Under the pieces are notes generated by a model, which worked only from the letters and a program-made list of their open reading frames with translations, did not search any database and was not told the DNA's origin. Shown one piece after another: positions 18,429 through 27,358 of a stretch of DNA of 64,000 nt (positions within the stretch are counted from its first letter, which is position 1; each line of letters starts with the position of its first letter). This DNA is from an uncultured Bacteroidales bacterium (GTDB lineage Bacteria; Bacteroidota; Bacteroidia; Bacteroidales; Muribaculaceae): assembly GCA_900544535.1 (NCBI GenBank), contig UQVH01000004.1, forward strand, positions 101,680-165,679. Direction: 5' to 3'. Made by a program: the position numbers and the translations under genes.

Positions 18429-18436
18429 CAAAAATA
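18429..18436 (-). promoter_or_regulatory. Predicted -7 element of the PKD lipoprotein gene
   Basis: Minus strand reads TATTTTTG, matching TAnnTTTG, with a TTTG-like sequence near 18459-18462 about 22 bases upstream on that strand. Confidence 0.35.
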
Positions 18437-18485
18437 CAAAAAAACGCTGACAGGACCGCAAAAATAGCACGGAAACGCAGAAAAA

Positions 18486-18517
18486 TTTGGAAGAATCAAA
18501 AAATGTGCTTACCTTTG
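18486..18517 (+). promoter_or_regulatory. Promoter of tRNA-Leu
   Basis: TTTG at 18486-18489 and TACCTTTG at 18510-18517 with a 20-base spacer are a full match to the Bacteroides housekeeping promoter. The tRNA begins 12 bases later. Confidence 0.75.
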
Positions 18518-18528
18518 TCCCCTGAAAA

Positions 18529-18611
18529 GCCCAGGTGGCGGAATGGTAGACGCGCTCGTTTCAGGTGCGAGTGCTGCGAGGCGTGCAGGTTCGAGTCCTG
18601 TTCTGGGCACC
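18529..18611 (+). tRNA. tRNA-Leu (anticodon CAG)
   Basis: A 7-bp acceptor stem pairs GCCCAGG (18529-18535) with TCTGGGC (18602-18608), ending in one G-T pair. The D-arm, the anticodon arm with loop TTCAGGT (anticodon CAG), a long variable arm as in class II tRNAs, and the GGTTCGAGTCC T-arm are all present. CCA is not encoded. The last 14 bases, CCTGTTCTGGGCAC (18597-18610), are the attachment core of the following island and recur at 33960-33973. Confidence 0.93.
18597..18610 (+). repeat. attL: 14-bp direct repeat inside the tRNA-Leu 3' end
   Basis: CCTGTTCTGGGCAC is identical to 33960-33973. It covers the T-arm 3' side and acceptor 3' strand of the tRNA, the usual target for tyrosine integrases. 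Bases immediately outside differ at both ends, so 14 bp is the exact match. Confidence 0.85.
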
Positions 18612-18613
18612 CC

Positions 18614-18648
18614 AACCCCTTGATAATCGACTGATTTTCAAGGGGTTT
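18614..18648 (+). terminator. Terminator after tRNA-Leu (island copy)
   Basis: A 10-bp stem AACCCCTTGA/TCAAGGGGTT (18614-18623, 18638-18647) followed by TTGTTATT. The loop TAATCGACTGATTT resembles that of the second terminator at 33978-34007. Confidence 0.8.
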
Positions 18649-18660
18649 GTTATTTCCGAG

Positions 18661-18678
18661 GCGTACTAAAAGTGTACT
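18661..18678 (+). repeat. Left-end integrase arm-type site pair
   Basis: GCGTACT and GTGTACT with start-to-start spacing of 11 bases; the same pair with the same spacing (GTGTACT twice) lies at 33829-33846 at the other end of the island, in the same orientation. Confidence 0.5.
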
Positions 18679-19206
18679 CAATGCAAAAGTTTACTGCAAA
18701 AGTAAGCCACGAAAAGAAAGAATCGACGAAATTCTTACGCGTGATATTTTATCAGTCGAAATAGCTTTTCGTATTGCGATATGGCAATATTTTTAGCCCG
18801 ATGCCAAATCATGCGCCACCCGAAAGTTCGGTAAGACGATTGTGTGATGTCATATCGGATTTGAATTGAGTGTGGCAACCGAATAGTCTGTTTGAGAGCA
18901 ACAATAATTGAGATTTCTAATCGATTATCCCATTATTGTATGAGCTCGGCTCTAAAATCCAGTATTGTTTGGCAGGCCTGATGTGGCTATTAGAATCTCA
19001 AATTATAGTCTGACTTTTCGGATAACGAAATTTGGTTTATCTTTCCTGAATTTCATATCAGATTGTCGAATCGAATATAGCCTTTACAATCGGATACCTA
19101 TTCTTAACTTTGTGTATTCTGCCGTGGTCGCTTATTGCCAAATATGATTGCCATATGCTGTAGCCGGATAAGAGAATCATGCTATTAACTAACCTAATTT
19201 TGAGTA

Positions 19207-19345
19207 AACCCAGCAAGCATAATCGCCTTCTTGCCATATAAAACCATGCTCGCAGTAGGCTTGGACTCGGCAACGGAAGTTGTCGCAAATGCCCGCAGGG
19301 GGAAGTAGGCTCCCCATGCTGGGTTTTATACGGCAAGCCTACGCC
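19207..19345. other. Candidate structured element (nested inverted repeats)
   Basis: AAACCCAGCA at 19206-19215 can pair with TGCTGGGTTT near 19317-19325, enclosing about 100 bases. Inside are a small hairpin GGGGGAagtaggcTCCCC and copies of the motif GTAGGCTTG, whose complement CAAGCCTAC follows at about 19336. No good reading frame fits. It may be a non-coding RNA or an oriT; function is not known to me. Confidence 0.35.
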
Positions 19346-19556
19346 AAAGCAGCACATTCGGGAATATACGCCTTTTGAGAGCCATTTTGACGGATCTACG
19401 GCTATTCACATACGAAAAATCGCCATTCAGGAGCTTGCTCAGACACTGCCGATGCGGCAACTCTCTGAGGAATTTCAATCCGAAGGGGGTATTAGGCTAC
19501 CCCGATACCGGGAAATGCGGCAACAGGCTAAATTCGCGCAAGCACATTAGGTTCCG

Positions 19557-20471
19557 TCAACCGAGTCTATCGAGAGTGACACCATGAGCCTCGCACTGGT
19601 GGAAGAATGTCGCTATTGTCACCTTTCTGGTCGTTCGGAGAAGGTTTGTGAACTTCGTATCGGCCTTCGCCCGGTCATAGCTGGGATAAACGGAGCTGAC
19701 GGCATGGAAGAACTCTCGTCCTACCTCTCCAAGATTCGCCAATGCCATGCCGATTTCAATCCAGTTGCTATATCCGTCGGTTAGGTCAATTCCTCGTCCC
19801 ACCAATTCTTCGGTTAGACGTGCCACTTTGTCAAGTGTTGCTTCCGGACTTTCATTGCAAGTCCGCTGACCCATAGCAACAGTCGCTTTTGTCGGATTAG
19901 GTTTTGGTTTCGTAGCCGCATCTATTATCCGGAATGGCATGGCATTGTCGTTGATATATGGTTCCGAATCATAGGAAGCGAATCGAAACCGCTTCACATC
20001 CTTGCATTGTCCATCAATGACTATACTGAGCCGCGACTTGAACAGTCGTTGCAGTGCCAGGAAGTGTCCGCGGTGATTTTCAGGATGTGACAACTGAAAG
20101 ATGGCGAAACAGCCGTTCCCGCTCGCCGAGAGTGAGCAATATGCCACTTCCGCAACCTTGCAAACCTCGGCTTTCAATTCGGCACCGCTTCCAAATTCGA
20201 GATTATCCTGTCCGTCGATGTCTATGCATATCAGCCCTGTGTGCTCGAAGGCATCATCAGCCTTCCTTCCGTCTGGACAGATTGCCGAAATTGTAGCGCA
20301 TGGCAGACCGGATTTGAGTCGAGTGCGCTCAGCTTTGCCCTCCGTCATTCGGATTTGTTGGATGAGTTGATGCGACGACGCATCTTTGAGGAATTCGGAA
20401 AGTGATGCGACACGACCGTTAGTCGATGTAACGCTGTCGAATATCGTTATGGGAGTTTCAAGAATATTCAT
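19557..20471 (-). CDS. BT4734/BF3469-family protein with PriCT_2 domain (mobile-element primase-like)
   Basis: 304-aa protein. Residues ~40-190 match the BT4734/BF3469 (VirE-N-like) domain, with the ICIDIDGQDN acidic motif and the YCSLSASGNGCFAIFQL strand seen in AEP-type primase folds. Residues ~215-300 match PriCT_2 (GYSNWIEIGMALANLGEVG, then a YPSYDRAKADTKF segment). Together they suggest a role in replication priming of the excised element. The gene follows DUF3987 by 84 bases, separated by a heptamer repeat array. Family is secure, biochemical role inferred. Confidence 0.75.
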   Translation of the reverse strand: MNILETPITIFDSVTSTNGRVASLSEFLKDASSHQLIQQIRMTEGKAERTRLKSGLPCATISAICPDGRKADDAFEHTGLICIDIDGQDNLEFGSGAELKAEVCKVAEVAYCSLSASGNGCFAIFQLSHPENHRGHFLALQRLFKSRLSIVIDGQCKDVKRFRFASYDSEPYINDNAMPFRIIDAATKPKPNPTKATVAMGQRTCNESPEATLDKVARLTEELVGRGIDLTDGYSNWIEIGMALANLGEVGREFFHAVSSVYPSYDRAKADTKFTNLLRTTRKVTIATFFHQCEAHGVTLDRLG

Positions 20472-20494
20472 GAGCTGATAAAATTGTTTGTTTC

Positions 20495-20552
20495 TGTCCT
20501 ATGTCCTACGTCCTACCGAGAGGATTTTGAATAGGACATAGGACGTAGGACA
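20495..20552. repeat. Heptamer repeat array in inverted arrangement
   Basis: Three tandem heptamers TGTCCTA, TGTCCTA, CGTCCTA (20495-20515) face three inverted ones TAGGACA, TAGGACG, TAGGACA (20532-20552) across 16 bases. The arms pair over 21 bp with two mismatches. It lies between the DUF3987 stop and the BT4734-type gene. It could be an iteron-like replication site or a regulatory hairpin. Confidence 0.7.
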
Positions 20553-20555
20553 TCG

Positions 20556-21797
20556 TTATACATTCATCCATCGCCGAACCTGACGAGGATCTACACCGAT
20601 TGCTTCCGCAAGCTTTGACTTTACCAGATTCGGAAACCGGCTCTCCAGCAAAAGCATCAGCTCCTTGTTGGTGAGTTGCGAAGTTGTATTAGTCGAACCG
20701 ATTATGTCGGTCAGCATGCGGAGTTGAGATGCCTGTGAATAGTATGCCACATCAACCGCCCAGCTCATCTGCTCCGCAGTGACAACTGACGGTTGCTTCC
20801 CTTGTTCGGCCGCATTCATCACACAGGCGATTCCGGCAAGTTGAAGGACGTAAATTCTCAACTTGCCCCAGATGGATGCTTCGTAGTCAGTCGCTGATGC
20901 TTCATCTGCCCTAAAAGAGTTTTCAATGAATCGGCAATATACATCTACTGCCGATTCAGAAGCGGTTATAACAGAAGTTGCAACATTATTATATGTGTCG
21001 CTGATAAGCTTGTCCCATGCCTCTGCTACAATAGGGTCAATCGTTACTGCCTCCGAGGATTTCCGAGCTGTACGTTTCGGCATATCAGTGGGATAGAATG
21101 CCAAGAATCGGTTGAGGAATCCCATCGACAGAAATTTTGGATTGTCGAATGTCGGTTTCAACATCCCCGGCTGAATGCCACTCACCCATGAGTAAAACGG
21201 TGCCTTTATGACTTTCAGTCCTTCGCCTTTGCGATTGGATGAGAACGGAGTGCAATCACGAAGTGATAGCAATGCGCTCAATTCGCCGCTGCTGCCGTAT
21301 CGTCCGATGTCGCCGATTGTGGCCGTCAGTTCCTCGCGGCTGTTGAGAAGTCCGTGCGGATTGTCCTCCAAAGCCTGATTGCGTGCTTCGGGTGTGGAAT
21401 CCTCAATCAGAATCTGACTGGTCTTGGGAAGTGGCCTGTCGTTTCCGGCGGCTCGCTCGGCTTTCACGGCTTCGACCTTTGCGCTGTATTCATCAAACAG
21501 CCGATTGTTGATTTTATACAACGGAGCGTAGATGTCCTTCATCGGAGCGGTCTTATTGGCTGTACTGCGCCCAATCATCATAATCCACAGGTTTAGCCGA
21601 TTGCTATAACCGTATGCATTGAGCACAATCCGACTTCCGATAGCAATGCTTGCGGCTCCAAGTGCCGGACCCAGTGCGAAGTCGATAGCGGCCTGACGCT
21701 TCTCCGACACCTCACGGATAATCTTCTGCATTGTTGCCGGAAGTCCGTAGATTGGAGCCGACAGTTCCGCATTGAAAGAGATAATCTCGCCGCACAT
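20556..21797 (-). CDS. DUF3987-family protein (mobile-element helicase/replication-like)
   Basis: 413-aa protein of the DUF3987 family, common in Bacteroidetes integrative elements next to BT4734-type primases and a small HTH protein. A degenerate P-loop is visible (MIGRSTANKTAPMKD, residues ~75-90), then an acidic ILIEDSTPEA strand and LLNSREELTATIG, as in RecA/DnaB-like ATPases. The C-terminus ends in a short HTH-like stretch (LAEAIGVDPRQVRRWMN). The ATG at 21797 overlaps the upstream stop by one base, so this start is preferred over a TTG at 21818. Confidence 0.8.
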   Translation of the reverse strand: MCGEIISFNAELSAPIYGLPATMQKIIREVSEKRQAAIDFALGPALGAASIAIGSRIVLNAYGYSNRLNLWIMMIGRSTANKTAPMKDIYAPLYKINNRLFDEYSAKVEAVKAERAAGNDRPLPKTSQILIEDSTPEARNQALEDNPHGLLNSREELTATIGDIGRYGSSGELSALLSLRDCTPFSSNRKGEGLKVIKAPFYSWVSGIQPGMLKPTFDNPKFLSMGFLNRFLAFYPTDMPKRTARKSSEAVTIDPIVAEAWDKLISDTYNNVATSVITASESAVDVYCRFIENSFRADEASATDYEASIWGKLRIYVLQLAGIACVMNAAEQGKQPSVVTAEQMSWAVDVAYYSQASQLRMLTDIIGSTNTTSQLTNKELMLLLESRFPNLVKSKLAEAIGVDPRQVRRWMNV

Positions 21798-22084
21798 CAC
21801 TTCCGGGTCTTGAGGCAATAGGCATTTGCCCGTTGCGCGATTTCAGACTTTGTCGAGATTCTTCCGGCAAGAATCCATGCCTCAAGTTCGCTTCGCTTGA
21901 AGTAACACCGTTTGCCGGTTGGTTTGTAATGGGGAATCGCCTGTGCGCTCGTCTGCTTGTAGAGATAGCTTTTCGACACACTGAGAAATTCGGCAGCTTC
22001 CTCGATAGTGAGGATTTCTTTGAGGGGTGAGACAGGAACCGCGTTGGCAGCCTGATTTGATTGGAGATTAGAATTGTCCGCCAT
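21797..22084 (-). CDS. Excisionase-like helix-turn-helix protein
   Basis: 95-aa DNA-binding protein. Residues ~24-72 form a MerR/excisionase-type winged helix: LTIEEAAEFLSVSKSYLYKQTSAQAIPHYKP and then CYFKRSELEAWI. In Bacteroidetes elements this gene type precedes DUF3987 and controls excision or replication genes. Its stop overlaps the DUF3987 ATG (TGATG), so the three minus-strand genes down to 19557 form one operon. Confidence 0.8.
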   Translation of the reverse strand: MADNSNLQSNQAANAVPVSPLKEILTIEEAAEFLSVSKSYLYKQTSAQAIPHYKPTGKRCYFKRSELEAWILAGRISTKSEIAQRANAYCLKTRK

Positions 22085-22416
22085 GATATGAATTATTAGC
22101 GGTTATGGTCGTCGGGGAAGTGTTGCAGGCATTCCCGTGTTCACCATCTGAAAAGATGTCTCTGCAATTGACATCGTATCAATACAACGGCAAAATTATG
22201 TAAATAGATTTACCCATAAAAGCCTGTCAACCAGATATTCACAATCTTTACAAATGGGGCGATTATTTATATATACCCTTTTTCCCTACCATTCACCGAC
22301 TTGTCCCAAAATCCATATAAATATCAGCTCCTTTTCCCAACAATTTTTACCAACCGCGCCGATATTTATATATTGGCATTTTCCAGCTTATTTTTTGGGC
22401 GAAAATTTTCAGAATG

Positions 22417-22448
22417 TTTGGTCACATCAAAATTAATAACTAATTTTG
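22417..22448 (+). promoter_or_regulatory. Promoter of the defence-like operon
   Basis: TTTG at 22417-22420 and TAATTTTG at 22441-22448, separated by 20 bases, match both Bacteroides promoter boxes. The ATG of the XRE regulator is at 22480. Confidence 0.7.
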
Positions 22449-22477
22449 TCAAAAATTGACAAATCAAATTTTGACAA
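22446..22477. promoter_or_regulatory. Probable operator of the XRE regulator
   Basis: TTGTCAA-AAA-TTGACAA (22446-22462) is a perfect 7-bp inverted repeat overlapping the -7 box; a third half-site TTGACAA follows at 22471-22477, just before the ATG. Binding of the downstream regulator here would block its own promoter. Confidence 0.6.
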
Positions 22478-22479
22478 CA

Positions 22480-22785
22480 ATGTTTTTCGCGCAGAAATTA
22501 AAATCATTGAGAGAGGAACACGGCTATCTACAAAGACAGATAGCGGCGTTACTTGACATAGATACACCAATGTATAGTCGAATTGAACGTGGTGAGCGTT
22601 TCGCAAAAGAAGAACATATCCCTATATTGGCCAAATATTATAATCTTGATGAAAATGAATTGAGACAACTTTGGTTAGCAGATAAAGTATATGATGTTAT
22701 AGCGGGAGAATCTTCTGCAAATGATGTTTTATCAATTGTTTCTGAAAGCATAGTCGAATATGGAAAAGAAAAAACAGGTTGCTGA
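22480..22785 (+). CDS. XRE-family regulator, C-protein-like
   Basis: 101-aa DNA-binding protein whose residues ~4-58 form an XRE/Cro helix-turn-helix (LKSLREEHGYLQRQIAALLDI, then MYSRIERGERF). Small proteins of this sort act as controller (C) proteins timing expression of restriction-modification genes. The ATG at 22480 is preferred; a TTG at 22456 lies inside the operator. It overlaps the next gene by 26 bases and sits directly behind a palindromic operator, so autoregulation is likely. Start of the five-gene AT-rich operon. Confidence 0.8.
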   Translation: MFFAQKLKSLREEHGYLQRQIAALLDIDTPMYSRIERGERFAKEEHIPILAKYYNLDENELRQLWLADKVYDVIAGESSANDVLSIVSESIVEYGKEKTGC

Positions 22786-25758
22786 TTTGATTTCTCGTTT
22801 TAGTCAGGATTTCGCCTACTACAAATCGGATAGATATAACGAGACATTGCTACGAAGTGATTTTCTTGATCCATTGTTTGAACTTTTAGGTTGGGATATT
22901 AAAAATACTCAAGGCAAAAGCACAAATGAAAGGGAGGTTCTATTGGAGGAACCGTTAAAGACAAATGCTCTATCCAACACCAAGAAACCTGATTATACTT
23001 TTAGATTGTTTTCAGAAAGAAAATTCTTTTTGGAGGCAAAGAAACCCCATGTCAAAATTGAACTTGAAGATGCTCCAGCCAAACAAGTAAGAAGATATGG
23101 TTATACCGCAGGGCTTCATATTTCCGTTCTCTCAAATTTCGAATATTTATATATCTATGATACTACGATTCCGGTAAAAGAGGATGACAGCCGAGAAAAA
23201 GGCCTTATCAAGAGTTTCCACTATACAGAGTTCGTAGAAAAATTCGATGAAATATCATCTCTATTAAGTCACGAAAGCGTGTATAATGGCGATTTTGACA
23301 AAATTTGGGAACATATTGAGGATAATGTCGAGCATAAACCTGTTGATAAATTATTTCTGGAACAAATAAATAATTGGAGGTTGGCATTAGCGAATGAGAT
23401 ACATCGGGAAAGTCCAGAGATCCCGCTAGACCAATTATCCGACATAGTACAAAGCTATATTAATAAACTCTTATTCTTACGAGTATGTGAAGATCGCAAT
23501 ATTGAAACATATCAGGAATTACTCTCTATTGCAGAAAAAGGAGATGCTTCTGAGTTAGTGTCATTATTTCATAAAGCGGACTTAAAATATAATTCGGGGC
23601 TCTTTGATGAATATCTTGCTCCACAGTTAATAGGCAATATCTCATCAACATTTTGGGATATTGTAAGACAACTGTATTATCCGGAGACACCATATTCATT
23701 TGCTGTTTTATCTTCTGATATTCTCGGACGTATATATGAAATCTTCCTTTCCAAGCGATTGGCAATAAATGACGATGTACTCGCCATAGTTGATAAGCCT
23801 GAGAACGTAGATCGTGATGTGGTTACCACACCCACATACATAATTCAAGAGATACTACGACGAGCAGTATTACCTAAAGTCTCAGGCAAGGATTTACAGC
23901 AAATCTGTGAACTCAAATTTGCTGATATTGCTTGTGGGTCAGGAGCATTCTTACTCGAATTATTTCAGTTGCTTTGTGATGTTATGTTGGATTATTATAT
24001 TCAGCATTCCCCTGAAAAATTGCATCGAACTGGAATTGATAGTTTTCGTCTTCCATATTCTATGAAAGTAAGAATACTGACTAGCTGTATTTACGGTGTA
24101 GACAAAGATTACAATGCAACAGAAGCGACTAAGTTTGGATTATTGCTTAAGGTGCTGGAAGGTGAGGACGTAAACTCTTTATCCGGTCATAAGCCAATAT
24201 TACCGAGTTTGTCCCAGAATATATTTTTCGGGAATAGCCTTCTGGAGTCAGAAGATGTCAGAAACAATAATATCCGAGAGATTATCAATACATACGATTT
24301 CGGAGAATTGAAATTTGATGTTGTTATCGGTAATCCTCCATATATGTCATCGGAGGATATGAAGAATTTGACCCCATTAGAGCATCCGTTATATCCTTCA
24401 AAATACAATTCTGCCTATAAGCAGTATGATAAGTATTTCCTGTTTATAGAACGTGGGCTTCAGCTACTGAACGATGATGGAACACTTGGATATATTATCC
24501 CCAGCAAATTCATGAAGGTCGGAGCTGCTCTAAAACTGCGAGACCTAATTTCAAGGAATCATTACCTCTCCGAACTAACGTCATTCGGAGCTAATCAGGT
24601 CTTTGGCGGAAAGACCACATATACGTGTCTGCTTATTTTGTCCAAACAAGATAATCCCAATTTCAAATACGAAGAAATTAAAAATATTTCTCATTGGAGA
24701 GGACGGATTGAATCTAATATAGTTACTGAACGCCCGGCAGAAAGCATAAACTCCGACACATGGGCTTTGTTCCCAGAAGAGTTCGATTCACTATTTGAAA
24801 AAATATATAGGGATGGGGGTACCTTGTCAGATGTCGTAGGAAATGACAATATTTTTAACGGAATACAGACGAGTGCGAATAAGACTTATATTTTTCAACC
24901 GATTGAAGAAACTGAAACAACATATACATTTCAGCGAGGAGATTCGATTTGGGAAATAGAAAAGAGCCTGACTAAACCATACTTCGTGACTGTTAAGGAT
25001 TACGGGCTGAGTTCTTATAATTCTTTTAGGCCAAATGCACGTGTAATATTCCCATATTTCAAAGATGGGAATGGTAAATTGCAGATTATGCCATTAGAGG
25101 AATTAGCATCAAATTATCCCTTAGGATATGCTTATATAATTGCACATAAGCACGAACTCAACAGGAAAAGTCGAGACATTAAGCCTGTTCCTGAGAATGA
25201 GAATGAATGGCACAGATATGGCAGACATCAAAGTCTTGAAGCATGTGAATTGCCTTGCAAATTAATTGTGGGAGTGCTTTCTCAAGGAGAAAAATACGCC
25301 GTGGATGTACATGGTACGCTGGTGTCTTCGGGAGGAACAGCAGGATACTGTGTTATAAGTTTACCTGCAAAAACGCCCTATTCTATTTATTATCCCAAGC
25401 TCTTCTGACATCTAGACCACTTGAATGGATATCTTCACTATATGGTGAGATATTTCGGGGAGGGTTCATCGCGAGAGGAACTAAGGTTCTCAAGCAGTTG
25501 CCTTTCAGAGCTATTGATTTTAACAATCAAGAGGACAAGAAATTGCATGATGATATATCAACTCTCCAACGAGAACTTATCTCAATTGGGGATAGAATTG
25601 TTGAAGCAGGAAACAATAATCGAGCTCTTACACCTTTAAAAAGGAATTTCTCCAATAAAAAATCAGAGATGGTGAGGCTTATTCAAAAGCTTTTCAGCTT
25701 AACAGAGGAAGAGTATTATCAAATACCCAAAATATCAGATATATATGCAACTATTTGA
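22760..25758 (+). pseudogene. Type IIG-like restriction-methyltransferase, frameshifted near 25370
   Basis: Fused nuclease and N6-adenine methylase. The first frame runs to a stop at 25408 (882 aa). It has an N-terminal PD-(D/E)xK nuclease (D78, E92-A-K94), a helical linker, and a gamma-type methylase with motif I DIACGSG (389-395) and motif IV NPPY (525-528), then a target-recognition domain. The last ~120 residues (ALFYLLSQALLTSRPLEW, then FRGGF and KQLPF, as in Eco57I/TaqI C-termini) lie in the next frame and end at 25758. One extra A in the five-A run 25369-25373 would restore a 999-residue protein. Either a real mutation, phase variation or a sequence error. Overlaps the next gene by 14 bases. 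Confidence 0.82.
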
Positions 25759-27358
25759 AAATGCAACCGAGCAGAAACTGAGAGGCGGATACTACACGCC
25801 TCCGCAGATAGCCTCATTCCTGTTACAATGGGGAATGTCAGGGTTGTTTCATCCTGATATCTTGGAACCTAGCTGTGGAGATGGTGTGTTCATAGAGCAG
25901 ATGCAGAATCTCAATATGGATTTCACATCTTTTCTTGGTGTGGAATTAGATGCCGATGAGGCTGACAAGGCATCAACAATTGATCTTCATGACACCGAAA
26001 TCCAAAATCGTGATTTTCATGAATTTTGCTTGACCTCCAATAAGCGTTTTGACCTTGTTATCGGAAACCCCCCATTTATTCGCTATCAGTATTATGACGA
26101 GGCTCTACAGTCGTTGGCAACTAAAATTTTCCAGAAAGCCCATCTAAGGTATTCTAAACTTACAAATGCGTGGGTTACATTCATAATAGGCAGTACTCTG
26201 TTATTGAAGAATCGTGGGAAAATTGCATTTGTAGTTCCGGCGGACATTCTACAAGTATCCTATGCCAAACAACTGAGGAATTATCTTATAAAGACTTTCA
26301 ATCAAGTGAATATCATCTCATTTGAACAACTTGTTTTTGACGATATTCAACAGGAAGTTGTATTATTACTATGCGATAGAAATGGCAGCAATAGCCATAG
26401 TATCGACCATATTGATGTAAAGGATATTTCTTCTTTGCAATTCTTATTAGATGAAGGTCTAAATTTTAATGCCAAAAAAGTTAACAAGGATTCTGATAAA
26501 TGGTCGTATTATTTTCTAACGGAAGAAGAAATTTCTTTCATGGAAAATCTTTCCACAAAGAATAACTCTCATATTGGTGATTACGCAACTGTAGAAGTTG
26601 GCATTACGACAGGAGCCAATCAGTATTTTACTGTGCCAAAATCAATCGTTGACTTTTATAGATTAGATGATTTTGCAAAGCCAATGGTTGGCAGGAGTGT
26701 TCAAGTGTCTAGCATTGATTTTACAACAAAGGATTGGCTCAATAATGTAAACAAAGGCAGCCGTGCGCATCTATTGGTATTCAAATCAAAGGAATCTATT
26801 GCCAACCATGTCGGAGCAAAAGAGTACATTGCTTTTGGAGAAGCAGAGGGTGTTAATAAAGGTTATAAAACCAGCATCCGAGATGATTGGTTTGTAATCC
26901 CTTCTATAAAACTATCAGATGCCTTATTCCTTCGAAGAAATCATCTGTTTCCTCGCCTTGTGCTAAACAGCGCCCAGGCTTATACAACAGATACAATGCA
27001 TCGTGTATTCTTCAAGCCAAGCACTAATCACAAGGCGTTTGTGGCAAGCTACTATAACTCATTCTCTTTTGCTCATGCCGAAATAGTAGGCCGGAACTTT
27101 GGTGGAGGAGTGTTAGAACTCATGCCGAGTGAGGTTGAATCCATTTTTTTGCCATATAATGAGGACAATGCCGCGATATTCGATGAGATTGACGCTATGC
27201 TTCGCAAAGGAGAATCTATAGATAAAATTCTTGATTTTACAGATCAGAAAATACTCATTGAGAAGTACGGCTATTCAGTAGAAGAAGTCAGATTAGGCCG
27301 AAGCATTTGGAAAAAGTTGTCTTCAAGAAGATTAAAAAAAGGGAGGGTTAAGGCATGA
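25745..27358 (+). CDS. N6-adenine DNA methyltransferase, Eco57I/TaqI-like
   Basis: 537-aa stand-alone gamma-class adenine methylase. Motif X is GGYYTPPQIASFLLQW (residues 14-29), motif I EPSCGDG (41-47), the acidic GVELDADEA of motif II (~65-73), and motif IV NPPF (108-111). The C-terminal ~280 residues include a TaqI-like target-recognition domain (VEVGITTGANQYFTVP). No nuclease motif is seen. Likely modifies host DNA for the adjacent nucleases. It starts inside the type IIG gene's last codons and ends in an ATGA overlap with the OLD-like gene. Confidence 0.88.
   Translation: MQLFENATEQKLRGGYYTPPQIASFLLQWGMSGLFHPDILEPSCGDGVFIEQMQNLNMDFTSFLGVELDADEADKASTIDLHDTEIQNRDFHEFCLTSNKRFDLVIGNPPFIRYQYYDEALQSLATKIFQKAHLRYSKLTNAWVTFIIGSTLLLKNRGKIAFVVPADILQVSYAKQLRNYLIKTFNQVNIISFEQLVFDDIQQEVVLLLCDRNGSNSHSIDHIDVKDISSLQFLLDEGLNFNAKKVNKDSDKWSYYFLTEEEISFMENLSTKNNSHIGDYATVEVGITTGANQYFTVPKSIVDFYRLDDFAKPMVGRSVQVSSIDFTTKDWLNNVNKGSRAHLLVFKSKESIANHVGAKEYIAFGEAEGVNKGYKTSIRDDWFVIPSIKLSDALFLRRNHLFPRLVLNSAQAYTTDTMHRVFFKPSTNHKAFVASYYNSFSFAHAEIVGRNFGGGVLELMPSEVESIFLPYNEDNAAIFDEIDAMLRKGESIDKILDFTDQKILIEKYGYSVEEVRLGRSIWKKLSSRRLKKGRVKA

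Larger units (their letters stand above)
18649..19556. other. Long stretch without a supported gene; island left end
   Basis: About 900 bases between the tRNA terminator and the first island gene. It holds a pair of integrase-like sites (GCGTACT at 18661, GTGTACT at 18672), an AT-rich block to about 19200 in which I see nothing, then a GC-richer block (19200-19545) with several nested inverted repeats that could be a structured RNA or transfer origin. The only open frames here have poor composition and overlap the repeats. Confidence 0.5.
22085..22479. other. Divergent intergenic region between HTH gene and defence operon
   Basis: About 395 bases, very AT-rich in its right part. It holds the leader of the minus-strand HTH operon and, at 22417-22477, the promoter and operator of the plus-strand operon. 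The short open frame at 22254-22436 has no RBS-like context and no recognisable product, so I see no gene here. Confidence 0.5.

Noticed and set aside
19058..19357. Minus-strand open frame of 99 codons in the island left end
   Set aside because: Low-complexity composition, overlaps nested inverted repeats, no start context; better explained as a frame across a structured non-coding block.
20495..20552. CRISPR array
   Set aside because: Repeats are 7 bases, have no spacers and are inverted about a centre; no cas genes are in the window.
22254..22436. Small open frame before the XRE regulator
   Set aside because: AT-rich, no family features, and it runs into the promoter.
25255..25758. Separate gene starting at 25255
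   Set aside because: Its first ~40 residues are the wrong-frame reading of the type IIG gene; only the part from about 25370 looks real, and it continues that enzyme after a one-base shift.
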